DNA of 64,000 nt from Rhodococcoides fascians A25f. GTDB taxonomy: Bacteria > Actinomycetota > Actinomycetes > Mycobacteriales > Mycobacteriaceae. The DNA is taken from assembly GCF_000760935.2 (NCBI RefSeq), contig NZ_CP049744.1, forward strand, positions 1,763,501-1,827,500, in the 5' to 3' direction. Under the pieces are notes generated by a model, which saw only the letters and a list, made by a program, of their open reading frames with translations, did no database searches and was not told where the DNA came from. The position numbers and the translations under genes are program-made. Position 1 is the first letter of the stretch, and each line of letters opens with the position of its first letter. Positions 51,758-60,799 of this stretch are shown in pieces.

Positions 51758-51784
51758 TACCGGCGAGTACATTACCGGTGGGTA
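51758..51784. promoter_or_regulatory. Pair of TACC...GTA dyads (sites C and D)
   Basis: TACCGGCGAGTA (51758-51769) and TACCGGTGGGTA (51773-51784), 15 bp start to start. Same consensus as sites A and B and as 4875 and 26786. Spacing differs from the A/B pair. Confidence 0.6.
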
Positions 51785-51834
51785 CAACTCGGCCGAGCCC
51801 CCTCGAGCTAGCCGACACGTCGCGCATCCAGCCC

Positions 51835-52509
51835 TCACTCGGCGTCCCCGTCGTCGGTGTACGGCAGCCGCAGTGCGTTGACCCACAGCCTCGTCGCGGT
51901 CTCGAGCAGACCCTCGTAGTCCGCCGCGGCCCGACCGCCGGCGGCGTCGACGACGAAGTGATTGAACGCGAGCCGACTGATCATCGAAGAGAGGGCTCGG
52001 GAGGCGAGAAGTGGATCGAGTTCGGTGTCGGCCAGGCCTCGGTTCTGCAGGCTCTCGATGCTGCGAGCATTGCGTCTGACGAAGGCGTCGGCGCGCTCGC
52101 GGCGTAGCCGGCGAAATTCGGGATCGATGTTCGAGACCTGCTCGAGCAGGGCCATCAGCTTCGCGTTGCGCTGGTACGCCTCGAAGTATGCGCGATTGCT
52201 CGCTGCGATCACGGCTACCGGGTTTTCGCGGGGATCCACCCGTTCCGTACCGGGGTGCAGCATGTCGTCCCTGGCCTGTTCGAGCACCGCGGCCAGGATT
52301 TCTTCTTTGCTGGTGAAATACGTGTAGAAGGTTCCGGCGGAGCACCGAGCAGCGCGGGTGATGTCGATCAGTCGGGAGTCCAGGTATCCGCTCTCCTCGA
52401 AGACGCGTCGTGCGGCCGCGACGAGCGAGGATCGAGTTCGTAGCCCGCGTGGGGTGATCGGCAGCTCCCGATTCGGAAGGTCGCCATCGGACTCCGGCGC
52501 AGCAGGCAT
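51835..52509 (-). CDS. TetR/AcrR-family regulator
   Basis: A 224-residue TetR repressor. The helix-turn-helix spans about 22-68 (SLVAAARRVFEESGYLD, then CSAGTFYTYFTSKEEIL). The C-terminal domain (about 85-215) resembles regulators of lipid metabolism in actinobacteria, but the ligand is unknown. It is encoded upstream of and in line with the acyl-CoA carboxylase, making it a candidate to read the TACC dyads there. Its own promoter carries a different dyad (52532-52547). ATG 52509 appears leaderless. Confidence 0.88.
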   Translation of the reverse strand: MPAAPESDGDLPNRELPITPRGLRTRSSLVAAARRVFEESGYLDSRLIDITRAARCSAGTFYTYFTSKEEILAAVLEQARDDMLHPGTERVDPRENPVAVIAASNRAYFEAYQRNAKLMALLEQVSNIDPEFRRLRRERADAFVRRNARSIESLQNRGLADTELDPLLASRALSSMISRLAFNHFVVDAAGGRAAADYEGLLETATRLWVNALRLPYTDDGDAE

Positions 52510-52515
52510 TCAGTC

Positions 52516-52547
52516 TTTATACGTCATTGTGCGCACGGTTCCGTGCG
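52516..52547 (-). promoter_or_regulatory. Leaderless promoter and dyad upstream of tetR
   Basis: A -10-like TATAAA (52521-52516, minus strand) ends 6 nt before the ATG at 52509, and CGCACGG-TT-CCGTGCG (52532-52547) overlies the -35 region. This is a natural arrangement for autorepression. The rest of the 293-bp gap to the helicase gene shows nothing else clear. Confidence 0.45.
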
Positions 52548-52802
52548 GATGAACCTGCGAATCTCACCCCGCTGCGGAACTCGCGTGATCGTGCGGATTC
52601 GAGCGGGCGCCGAGGGAGTGGAGCGGGGTGTTCCGCTGTGGTGCATACGGCCACCGAAACTCGGACTTTGTGACCGGGCACTAGAACGCATTCTGTGTGC
52701 TCAGCACGCGGTGAACAACTGCTGTCGAGCGGCTAGTGTGGCCGGGGTGCGCAAGCACTGTCCCTGAAATGGGACGACCATTCGAGTATCTGTGGGGAAA
52801 CT

Positions 52803-55800
52803 GTGACGGCTGCAGCGGCTACCGGTCGTGAACACGACGACGAGCTCAAGAGCAGGGTGCAACGCCTGCTGCGCTTCCTTCGCGAGATCGTCGAGGCGAG
52901 ATCGAACCCTGTGCTGCGATTCGACGATCACGTCCAGGTCGAGTGGGTGCATTCCGGTGACGTGCCCATGCAGCTCGACCTGCTGGCCAAGCAGGGTGGC
53001 GTGGTGCTCCGTGCGCCGCGCATCGCGGTCGACGAGCCGCCCGCACCTCCCGAGCTGCTGTCGGGGTGGCTCGATCCTCAGATCGTCGCCGACAGCCGCT
53101 ACCGCGAGCTGGAGCTGGCCGATGCGGCGTCGGTGACGTCCCGCCGTCGTGCGGAGGCGCAGGAATCCGATGCCGACTTCGACATCCGCAAGGCGTACGA
53201 GATCAAGAAGGCTTTCGAGGAGTACTCGCAGTCGTGGAAGGAATGGGCGCAGGAGGACCGGGAGCGGCGCCCCCAGGCTGCGATCTACCAGGCCCTGCAG
53301 TTGATGATGCAAGAGCTTGCGTCGCGGCCCGAGTCGATCGAACTGGTGGTGGCGTCGGGGTTGCTGACGTCGAGCAACGTCGATCCGCAGCGCAGTGTGC
53401 GCACCCACCTGGTCACGCAGCCGGCCAACATCGAGCGGGATGTTCGTACCGGTGACCTGCTGGTACGTCTCGCGGCGAACACAACCCCGCGGCTCGAGGA
53501 CGGGCAGCTGCTGACGGGCTCGAACGAATTCGATACTTCCGGATCGGTTGACCTGGCGCAGCAACTTCACGACTCGGTCACCTCGCCCGTCGGAGCCGGA
53601 GTGGAGCAGTTCCTCCGAACCTGGGCTGCGCGAGTTCCGCGGCACGAGATCGAGGTACTCGATCGGGTCGGACCGCCCGGAGCTCTCGCCTACATCGACG
53701 ACGACCGAACACTGACCATCTCGCCTGCCCTCGTGCTCCGTACCCGCAACTCGTTTGCGTTGGTCGAGTACTACGAGCAGATGATCGCCGATCTCGAGTT
53801 CGCCGACTCCCCGGTACCGCTGGGTCTCGCGCAGCTCGTCGATGCCATCGAACCGGCCGATCGGTTGGCGTGGCTCGAGCGCACCGGAGCGGGTGAGTCG
53901 GCGGTACTGGCCGAGGATCCTCTGTTTCCGTTGCCGGCGAACGCGGAGCAGTCGCAGATCATCGAACGTCTCGGACGCGACAGCGGTGTCGTGGTCGAGG
54001 GGCCACCCGGTACGGGCAAGACCCACACCATCGCGAACCTGATGTCAGGTCTGCTGGCGCGCGGTCAGCGGGTTTTGGTGACTAGTGAAAAGTCACAAGC
54101 TTTGCGGGTGCTGCGTGACAAACTGCCGCCGGAGCTGCAGGAGCTCTGCGTGTCCATCACCGACCTCTCCCGTGGTGGTTCGGACGAGCTCAACCGCAGC
54201 GTCGCGAAGATAGCCGAACGCAAGACCTCGTTCGACGAGGCCAGCGAGGTGCAGAAGATCGAGGCGCTGACGACGCAGCGTGCGGCGGCTCTTGCTCGGC
54301 GAGCCGAGCTGCTGGACCGCGTCAGCGCGCTCCGTGAGTCCGAAACTGTTGTGCACGAGTATGTTTCGGACGGATATGACGGCACGGTGTCGTCGATCGT
54401 GCGCAAGGTCAAAGCGGCCGAGAGCTCACACGAGTGGCTGCCGGGCCCGCTGCTGGCCGACCGGCCACCACTCGACGGTGCCCAGGTCGATCGTTTGCGC
54501 ACGTTGATCGCGACCTCGGACGAGAATCGTGAGCTGCGCTCTCGCCAGGTGCTGCCCCGCCCGGAGACGATGCTGCCGAATTCGGCCGAACTCGCGGCGC
54601 TCTGCCAGCGTGCAGGCGCGCAGATCGACGCTGTCTCGCCCCAGGCCCAGTCCCTCATCGCGCTGCTCGACGGCGTGCAGCCGGCGGTGTCCGCCGAGAT
54701 CAGGCAACTGTGCGAAGAACTTGCCGCCCGAGTTCGAGCGGTGGTCGAACTCGACGATTCCTATTCGCGCCTGACCGATTCGGTGCTGTCCGGCGAAGCC
54801 GCGCACCTGTGGTCCCGGGTCAGCGGACTGGACCTGATGGTGGAGACGGCAGCTGCGTCGGATCGCTACGTCGGTGCACACGACGTGCAGTGTTCGTCGA
54901 GTTCGTCGGCGGCGCTGGCGGCGATGGATGCGCTCGCCGGAGCGCTGGAGTCGGGTGTCGAATGGAAGCCGCGGTTCCGTCGCAGCGAGGAACAGAAAGC
55001 CGTCGAGGCTCTCGACATCGTGGCCACGGTCGACGGACAGCCCGCGACAACGGCGATGGCGGCGCGTCTGGTGGCCGAACACCTCCGCGCGCTGGACTCC
55101 GTGCAGAGCGCAGCGGTGCTGCTGGCCGACCTTGCGATCATCGTTCCGCTCGACGGAACGCGTTCGATTCGTGTGAACGACGTAGCGCGCATCGCCGATC
55201 GGCTCGGCCTGGTGGCGCAGGTGGTGTCCGCACGTGACGCTCTGGTGCACCGTCTCTACGCCATTTCCCCTGCGGCACCGTGGATTCGAAGCCTGGCCGA
55301 GGCTCACGAGGTCGCCGGAGCTGCCGACGCCATCGCCCAGCGAGCGGACATCGACGCCGCGCGTGCCGAACTCGAGGCCCTGCAGTTTTCGGTCGCCACT
55401 CGCATCGATGCCGGGCCGTCGCCCGAGGGCTCGACCCTGGTGAGTGCGTTGAGCACCGCCGATCCGGTGGAATTGGCTGCCGCCGTTGCCTCGTATTCGC
55501 AGGCATGTGCCGAGCAAGAAGATCAACTCCTGCTCGAATCGATGTCGGCGTCGTTGTCCGCGGTGGCACCCGCCCTGTTCGATCTGGTCGAGGACACCGC
55601 CGCCGACCTCGAATGGGACGAGCTCAGTTGGCAGATGTCGAAGGCCTGGGCGTGGCGTCGTGCTCGCGAGTGGGTCGGCGAGCAGCATCATGGCGGTCTC
55701 GAACAGCAACTCGAAGCGGAATTGGCCGCTGCCGATACCGATATCGCTTATCTCACTACCCGTCTCGCTGCCGCGAGTGCGTGGCGCAACAGTCTCGAGC

Positions 55801-57866
55801 GCATGACAGCCGTCGAGGTCCGTGCGTTGCAGACCTACCGCGAGCACATCTCCAGCATCGGATCCGGGGCCGGCAAGTACGCCGAAACCTACCGCAGTGC
55901 AGCACGATCGGCGATGCGCGAGGCGCAGAGCGCGGTGCCTGCCTGGGTCATGCCGCTCTCGCAGGTGCTGTCGTCGATTCCGCCGGTACCGGGTAGCTTC
56001 GACGTCGTCATCGTCGACGAGGCCAGCCAGGCCGACATCACCAGCCTCTTCCTGCTGTATCTCGCGCCTCGCGTGATCGTGGTGGGTGACGACCGGCAGT
56101 GCGCCCCCGCCGACGTCATGCAGACCGGCACCCTCGAGGACGTGTTCGATCGCTTGGACGTCTACCTGCCCGATCTACCCGAACACGTACGGGCGACTCT
56201 GACGCCGAGGTCGAGTCTGTTCTCCATGCTGCGCACCAGGTTCGGCCAGGTGGTGCGGTTACGCGAGCACTTCCGGTCGATGCCCGAGATCATCAATTGG
56301 TCGAGCCAGCAGTTCTACGGAGACTCACCGCTCGTTCCCGTGCGGCAATTCGGGGCGGATCGGTTACCGCCGTTGCGGCACACGTACGTTCGCGGTGCGA
56401 CGGTGACCGGAAAGAATGCGTCGCTCGTCAACCGCACCGAGGCCGTTGCGATCGCTCAACAGATCGCCGACTGCCTCGAGGATCCCTCGTACGACAACTT
56501 GACCTTCGGCGTCGTTGTGCTGCAAGGACAGTCGCAGGTCGACGAGATTCGCAACGAGTTGATCAAGCGCATCGGCATCGAACAGTGGGAGCAGCGGCGG
56601 CTGCGCGTCGGCACGCCGCCGGACTTCCAGGGAGACGAACGTAACGTCGTGTTTCTCTCGATGGTGGTGGCTCCCGACCAAAATTTCGCCACCCTCACCG
56701 CCAACCAGTACAAGCGGCGGTTCAACGTGGCGGCCTCGCGGGCACAGGATCAGTTGTGGCTCTTCCATTCGGTGACGGTCGACCGCCTCAAGCGAGCGGA
56801 CCTGCGCAACTCGTTGCTGAGCTATGTCACTTCCGTTTCGCCCGCGCCGGCCGACCCGATGCCGGTGAACGTCTCACGTGAGGTCCGGACGGCACCCTTC
56901 GAGACGCTTCTCGAACAGCAGCTGTGGAGCGACCTCGTCGAACGTGGATTTCACGTCAATCCCGGTGTGATGGTGAACAATCGGCGTCTGGGCCTCGTGG
57001 TCACCGGGGAATCCTCGCGGCTGGCGGTGGAGTGCGACGGCGACACCTTCCTGTCCACCTCGGCGCAGCGGTTGGCCGATCTGCAGCGTGAGCAGGAACT
57101 CAAGCGTTGCGGCTGGACGTTCTGGCGGGTGCGTGAATCGGAGTACTACCTCGACCGCGATGCGGCGTTGGAAAGTCTCTGGGCAACGTTGGCGCAGCTG
57201 GGAATCAAGCCCAACAGCGTTGTGGTGGACGGCGTTACGTCTTCCGACGAAGCGTGGACGCCGGTGCCGCTCGAGGCCTCGCAGTTCGACGATTCCGGTG
57301 CCTTCGACACCTCCTCCACCGACGACTCTTCGGTGCACCATCGGTCGGTGTTGTCCCTGTGGACCATGCCGCACATCGACATCCCGACCGAGGCCAACTC
57401 CGGAGACCGAGAAACATCGACTACGACGCCGACCAACGGGTCGGGAACCAACGGTGCTCACGCGACCAACGGATCCGGCGGGTCCGCTGCCTCCCGTAGC
57501 TCTGCACACCCGAACGGGTCTTCGACGCCGAGTCGATCGCCGATGACCAACGGATCCACGCAGCCCAAGCTCGAGAAGCAGGCACCCGCAGAAGCCGAAC
57601 ACACGGCCGACGCCGAAACGACATCACCTGCAGGGGAGGAGGCTGCGGCTCCGGACGAGACCACGCCGAGCGTCGTGCCGCCCGAGTCCAGCACTACCGA
57701 GTCCGGCGCTGCCGAGTCGAACGGGGCGGACGAGAGTCCGGTGGAGCCCGAGAAGACCGACGTCGAGACGAGCGTCGGTCTCGAAGAATCGGAGGACCAG
57801 AAGATCGCCGAGCACGAACTCCCGCTCAACGGACTCCGCGGCTACACCACCCGGCGTCGACCGTAG
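52803..57866 (+). CDS. Giant SF1 helicase with C-terminal Vsr/DUF559-like nuclease domain
   Basis: A 1687-residue protein. N-terminal ~390 residues are unassigned. Walker A GPPGTGKTHTIAN lies near 400; a ~600-residue helical insertion (probable coiled coils, 430-1040) follows; then Walker B VIVDEASQADI (near 1065), motif III VVGDDRQCAP, PPDFQGDERNVVFLS and RFNVAASRAQDQLW. Residues ~1360-1465 look like a PD-(D/E)xK fold (FETLLEQQL, LAVECDGD, REQELKRCGWTFWRV). The tail (1490-1687) is Ser/Thr/Gly/Glu-rich and disordered. Likely translocates on nucleic acid; the layout resembles helicase-Vsr anti-phage proteins. GTG 52803 has TGGGGAAA upstream. Confidence 0.85.
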   Translation: MTAAAATGREHDDELKSRVQRLLRFLREIVEARSNPVLRFDDHVQVEWVHSGDVPMQLDLLAKQGGVVLRAPRIAVDEPPAPPELLSGWLDPQIVADSRYRELELADAASVTSRRRAEAQESDADFDIRKAYEIKKAFEEYSQSWKEWAQEDRERRPQAAIYQALQLMMQELASRPESIELVVASGLLTSSNVDPQRSVRTHLVTQPANIERDVRTGDLLVRLAANTTPRLEDGQLLTGSNEFDTSGSVDLAQQLHDSVTSPVGAGVEQFLRTWAARVPRHEIEVLDRVGPPGALAYIDDDRTLTISPALVLRTRNSFALVEYYEQMIADLEFADSPVPLGLAQLVDAIEPADRLAWLERTGAGESAVLAEDPLFPLPANAEQSQIIERLGRDSGVVVEGPPGTGKTHTIANLMSGLLARGQRVLVTSEKSQALRVLRDKLPPELQELCVSITDLSRGGSDELNRSVAKIAERKTSFDEASEVQKIEALTTQRAAALARRAELLDRVSALRESETVVHEYVSDGYDGTVSSIVRKVKAAESSHEWLPGPLLADRPPLDGAQVDRLRTLIATSDENRELRSRQVLPRPETMLPNSAELAALCQRAGAQIDAVSPQAQSLIALLDGVQPAVSAEIRQLCEELAARVRAVVELDDSYSRLTDSVLSGEAAHLWSRVSGLDLMVETAAASDRYVGAHDVQCSSSSSAALAAMDALAGALESGVEWKPRFRRSEEQKAVEALDIVATVDGQPATTAMAARLVAEHLRALDSVQSAAVLLADLAIIVPLDGTRSIRVNDVARIADRLGLVAQVVSARDALVHRLYAISPAAPWIRSLAEAHEVAGAADAIAQRADIDAARAELEALQFSVATRIDAGPSPEGSTLVSALSTADPVELAAAVASYSQACAEQEDQLLLESMSASLSAVAPALFDLVEDTAADLEWDELSWQMSKAWAWRRAREWVGEQHHGGLEQQLEAELAAADTDIAYLTTRLAAASAWRNSLERMTAVEVRALQTYREHISSIGSGAGKYAETYRSAARSAMREAQSAVPAWVMPLSQVLSSIPPVPGSFDVVIVDEASQADITSLFLLYLAPRVIVVGDDRQCAPADVMQTGTLEDVFDRLDVYLPDLPEHVRATLTPRSSLFSMLRTRFGQVVRLREHFRSMPEIINWSSQQFYGDSPLVPVRQFGADRLPPLRHTYVRGATVTGKNASLVNRTEAVAIAQQIADCLEDPSYDNLTFGVVVLQGQSQVDEIRNELIKRIGIEQWEQRRLRVGTPPDFQGDERNVVFLSMVVAPDQNFATLTANQYKRRFNVAASRAQDQLWLFHSVTVDRLKRADLRNSLLSYVTSVSPAPADPMPVNVSREVRTAPFETLLEQQLWSDLVERGFHVNPGVMVNNRRLGLVVTGESSRLAVECDGDTFLSTSAQRLADLQREQELKRCGWTFWRVRESEYYLDRDAALESLWATLAQLGIKPNSVVVDGVTSSDEAWTPVPLEASQFDDSGAFDTSSTDDSSVHHRSVLSLWTMPHIDIPTEANSGDRETSTTTPTNGSGTNGAHATNGSGGSAASRSSAHPNGSSTPSRSPMTNGSTQPKLEKQAPAEAEHTADAETTSPAGEEAAAPDETTPSVVPPESSTTESGAAESNGADESPVEPEKTDVETSVGLEESEDQKIAEHELPLNGLRGYTTRRRP

Positions 57867-57875
57867 CGCCCGCCG

Positions 57876-59081
57876 ATGACAGATCACCAGACACAGCACC
57901 CCGACCGGTCGGCCTCACCCGGTCGTTCGCGTCGCCGCCGGATAGTGGTGCCCACCGTCGTGTTCTCGGTCTGCGCGGTACTTTTCGCGCTGCCGACGTG
58001 GACGGTTGTGTTCGCGGGCGCACAGTGGGGATCGGCTGTGCAGGTCGTCGGGACCTCGGTCGCGGTCGCCGCGTTCCTCGCGCTCCCCACGTCGATGTAC
58101 ATGGGTCACCGGCCCGGTCCCGAGGGGCGAAGCAAAGATGCCTGGGCGCGCGTGGGAGACGTGCTGCTCGGTCTGGTCTGGATCGCATTCGTGTGGTCGG
58201 CGCTGTCGTTGCTGCTGCGGCTCGGCCTGTGGTTCGCCGGAGTCGACGACCCGGTGCGGTCGCGGATCGTGTCGGTTTCGACCGTGGGAATCGTGGTGGT
58301 CCTTGCCCTGTGGGGACACTACGAGGCCATGCGCACACCGCGGGTACGGCACACGACAGTGCGGATCGATCGGCTCGGCCCTCGATTCGACGGTCTGCGA
58401 GTAGTTCTGGTGACCGACACACATTTCGGTCCGCTCGATCGGACAACGTGGTCGCACCGATTGACCGATGCGGTCAATGCGCTCGAACCCGATGTGTTGG
58501 CCCATGTGGGAGACATCGCCGACGGTTCGGTCGATCGGCGTCGACAGCAGGCAGCACCGCTGGAATCCATGCTCGCAACATCGGCGCGCGTGTACGTCAC
58601 CGGAAATCACGAGTACTTCGGCGAGGCGCAGGAGTGGCTCGATCACATGGAGAGCATCGGGTGGAACTCTCTGCACAATCGGCACGTGGTGCTCCATCGC
58701 GGTGACGATGCCCTGATCATCGCCGGCGTCGACGACGCCACGGCGAAGGGTTCCGGTGCGCCCGGCCACGGTGCCGATCTTCCTCGAGCTCTCGCAGGTA
58801 CCGATCCCTCGACGCCTGTGTTGTTGCTGGCCCATCAGCCCAAACAGATCGGCGACGCCGTCCTGGCGGGTGTCGATCTGCAGGTGTCCGGTCACACGCA
58901 CGGCGGCCAGATCTGGCCGTTCTCGGCGTTGGTCCGCCTGGATCAGCCGGTCGTACACGGACTGAGCAGTCATGGCGACCGAACTCAGCTCTACACCAGC
59001 CGCGGATCGGGCTTCTGGGGTCCGCCGTTTCGGGTGTTCGCACCGAGTGAGATTTCCGTTCTGACGTTGGTCGCCGGCTGA
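57876..59081 (+). CDS. Membrane-anchored metallophosphoesterase (YkuE/YaeI-like)
   Basis: A 401-residue protein with about four N-terminal transmembrane segments (residues ~24-48, 55-75, 90-120, 133-150) and a cytoplasmic-or-extracellular calcineurin-like domain: VLVTDTHFGPLD, HVGDIADG, TGNHEYF, LAHQPKQ and SGHTHGGQIWPF supply the full two-metal set. Homologues hydrolyse UDP-diacylglucosamine or other phosphodiesters at the membrane. ATG 57876 lies 9 nt after the helicase-nuclease stop, so co-transcription is likely, though a functional link is not obvious. Confidence 0.9.
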   Translation: MTDHQTQHPDRSASPGRSRRRRIVVPTVVFSVCAVLFALPTWTVVFAGAQWGSAVQVVGTSVAVAAFLALPTSMYMGHRPGPEGRSKDAWARVGDVLLGLVWIAFVWSALSLLLRLGLWFAGVDDPVRSRIVSVSTVGIVVVLALWGHYEAMRTPRVRHTTVRIDRLGPRFDGLRVVLVTDTHFGPLDRTTWSHRLTDAVNALEPDVLAHVGDIADGSVDRRRQQAAPLESMLATSARVYVTGNHEYFGEAQEWLDHMESIGWNSLHNRHVVLHRGDDALIIAGVDDATAKGSGAPGHGADLPRALAGTDPSTPVLLLAHQPKQIGDAVLAGVDLQVSGHTHGGQIWPFSALVRLDQPVVHGLSSHGDRTQLYTSRGSGFWGPPFRVFAPSEISVLTLVAG

Positions 59082-59109
59082 GGCAGCGACACCTGGCAGT
59101 ATCGGTGAC

Positions 59110-59949
59110 GTGAAGAGAGCCGAAGACGTCGTTGTGGTCGCAACCGATCTCGACGGCACGCTGTTGCGTTCGGACCGAACGATTTCGGCGCGCACGGCCG
59201 ACGCGATGGCCGGTGCCGACGCCGCCGGGATAAGGGTGGTGTGGGCGAGCGCACGGGCGCGGCACTCCATCGACGAACTCGCTGCGTCCTGCGGATTCCG
59301 TGGAACGGCTATCGGGGCCAACGGGGCCGTGGTTCTCGATCTGGCCGACGGTACCCCGAACATCGTCTGTACCAGATCGGTACCGGCCGACACTGTCGCG
59401 TCGGTCAAGTCGGCTGTGCGGTCTCTCGTACCCGGCGTGGCCTTCGCGACCGTCGGTGCCACTCGATTCGTGGCAGAGGCCGGGTATGCGGAACTGTGCG
59501 TGTTCGCCGACCATCATCGGCAACCCCACGAGATGGAACTCTCCGATCACGGCTTGTCGGTCGAGGTCGAGCCGACGGTCAAAATCGTTGCCCGGCACAG
59601 GGATACAAGCAGTGAGGCCCTATACGAGCTCGTCGCTGCGGCCGGCCTGACCGGGGTGGAGTTGACGCACTCGGGTGCGCCGTACATCGAGATGTCCGCT
59701 GCGGGAGTTTCGAAGGCAAGCGCGCTGCACGAGTTGTGTGAGCAGTGGGGTGTATCGGCGGATTCGGTTGCAGCAGTGGGAGATGCGCGCAACGATTTGC
59801 CGATGCTCGCCTGGGCGGGCACGGCGTTGTGTCCGTCGAATGCCGCGGCACCGGTGCTTGCCGTCGCAGATGGTGTCCTCGGATGCAACGACGACGATGC
59901 GGTCGCACGCTACCTGGAAGAACTCACCGCACTCCGCGCCGGACTGTAA
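59110..59949 (+). CDS. HAD-superfamily hydrolase (Cof type)
   Basis: A 279-residue type IIB HAD phosphatase. The nucleophile and acid/base are D13 and D15 in ATDLDGTLLRSD; a later Thr/Ser and the GVSKASALHELCEQWGV motif with its Lys precede VAAVGDARNDLPMLAWAG, the metal-binding acidic loop. These enzymes dephosphorylate sugar phosphates or flavin/PLP-type cofactors. GTG 59110 is the start, 28 nt after the metallophosphoesterase stop. Substrate unknown. Confidence 0.9.
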   Translation: MKRAEDVVVVATDLDGTLLRSDRTISARTADAMAGADAAGIRVVWASARARHSIDELAASCGFRGTAIGANGAVVLDLADGTPNIVCTRSVPADTVASVKSAVRSLVPGVAFATVGATRFVAEAGYAELCVFADHHRQPHEMELSDHGLSVEVEPTVKIVARHRDTSSEALYELVAAAGLTGVELTHSGAPYIEMSAAGVSKASALHELCEQWGVSADSVAAVGDARNDLPMLAWAGTALCPSNAAAPVLAVADGVLGCNDDDAVARYLEELTALRAGL

Positions 59950-60012
59950 CGTCCGGTCTGCTCGTTTCGACCCTGTGTGAAAGGCTGGCCCCATCATCGG
60001 CAGAAGGACACC

Positions 60013-60795
60013 ATGAGCTATCCAGGTTCGGGGGACCCCTCGCAGCGCGCCTACGGGCAGTACGGCGCGCAGCCGAATCCGTCCGATCGAGTGATTCCAC
60101 CGCCGGGGTATTCACCGGACACTGCCGACTCCGGGTCTTCCGATTCCCCGTCTCCGTCCGGTCGTCCCCTTCGCCCGCCGCGTGCCGCAATGCAGCCCAA
60201 TGTCGCGGCGCAGCCCAATGTCGCGGCGCAGCCCAATGTCGCAGCGCAGTCGGGAGGGCCCGGCGCAGTTCCCTTCCCGCCGGTGTTCGCGGGTTGTCCG
60301 CCGCAGTCGCCGCGCAATGGAAACGGCGGTCTCTGGATCGTCGTTGCCGTTCTGGTGGCGGTAGCACTGATTCTCGGGGGAGTGTTCGCCTGGTTGACGC
60401 TGCGCGACGACGCCGGTCCAGCCGTGGCGTCGGCGAGTGCCGCACCGCCGTCGGTGGAGAGCGACGGCAGCGCTTCGGGCGCGGTGCCGGGCTCCTCGTC
60501 GACGGCTGGACAGGAATCGGGCGTGACAACTCTGCCGGCGGGTGCCCAGACCTGCCCGGCCACCGTTGCGTCGACCGGCGGCCTTCGGGGTTCGGCAGTG
60601 GGGTCGACGGCAACGTCGTGCCCGTTCGCCGAGGAAGTGCGGTTGGCCTACACGCGTGGCGGCTCGGATCGTAATTCCAGAACGGTGGTGGCCAGCAGTC
60701 CTGTCACCGGCAAGCGGTACGAGATGAACTGCGTGTCGTCCGCGCAGTTGGTGACGTGCACCGGTGGCGAGAACGCTGTTGTCTACCTCTTCTAG
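60013..60795 (+). CDS. Single-pass membrane protein with proline-rich N-terminus
   Basis: A 260-residue protein of unknown function. Residues 1-105 are Pro/Ser/Gln-rich and cytoplasmic, containing three tandem copies of QPNVAA (61-78). One transmembrane helix (about 113-135, IVVAVLVAVALILGGVFAW) leads to an extracytoplasmic part with a Ser/Gly linker and a ~80-residue folded end bearing four cysteines (QTCPA, TSCPF, MNCVSS, VTCTGG), probably two disulfides. This layout is common among mycobacterial envelope proteins. ATG 60013. Followed 4 nt later by a lipoprotein gene. Confidence 0.8.
   Translation: MSYPGSGDPSQRAYGQYGAQPNPSDRVIPPPGYSPDTADSGSSDSPSPSGRPLRPPRAAMQPNVAAQPNVAAQPNVAAQSGGPGAVPFPPVFAGCPPQSPRNGNGGLWIVVAVLVAVALILGGVFAWLTLRDDAGPAVASASAAPPSVESDGSASGAVPGSSSTAGQESGVTTLPAGAQTCPATVASTGGLRGSAVGSTATSCPFAEEVRLAYTRGGSDRNSRTVVASSPVTGKRYEMNCVSSAQLVTCTGGENAVVYLF
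60193..60246. repeat. 18-bp tandem repeat, three units
   Basis: Three head-to-tail copies of an 18-bp unit beginning CAGCCCAATGTCGC (the third differs by one base), encoding QPNVAA three times in the proline-rich part of the membrane protein. Confidence 0.9.
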
Positions 60796-60799
60796 GTCG

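Larger units (their letters stand above)
51420..51834. other. Carboxylase upstream region
   Basis: This 415-bp gap between the TetR stop and the carboxylase start holds the dispersed repeat (51507-51540), a minus-strand -10-like GATAAT at 51643-51638, and four TACC-type dyads at 51681-51784. If that -10 is used, the 5' leader would be about 210 nt and would include the dispersed repeat. No small gene is supported. Confidence 0.5.

Noticed and set aside
52614..52640. A further copy of the dispersed repeat upstream of the giant helicase
   Set aside because: Only short words such as GGAGTGGAGC are shared; the 23-bp core is not present.
60193..60246. Possible direct-repeat binding array
   Set aside because: The three 18-bp units are in frame within a coding region and encode QPNVAA repeats.
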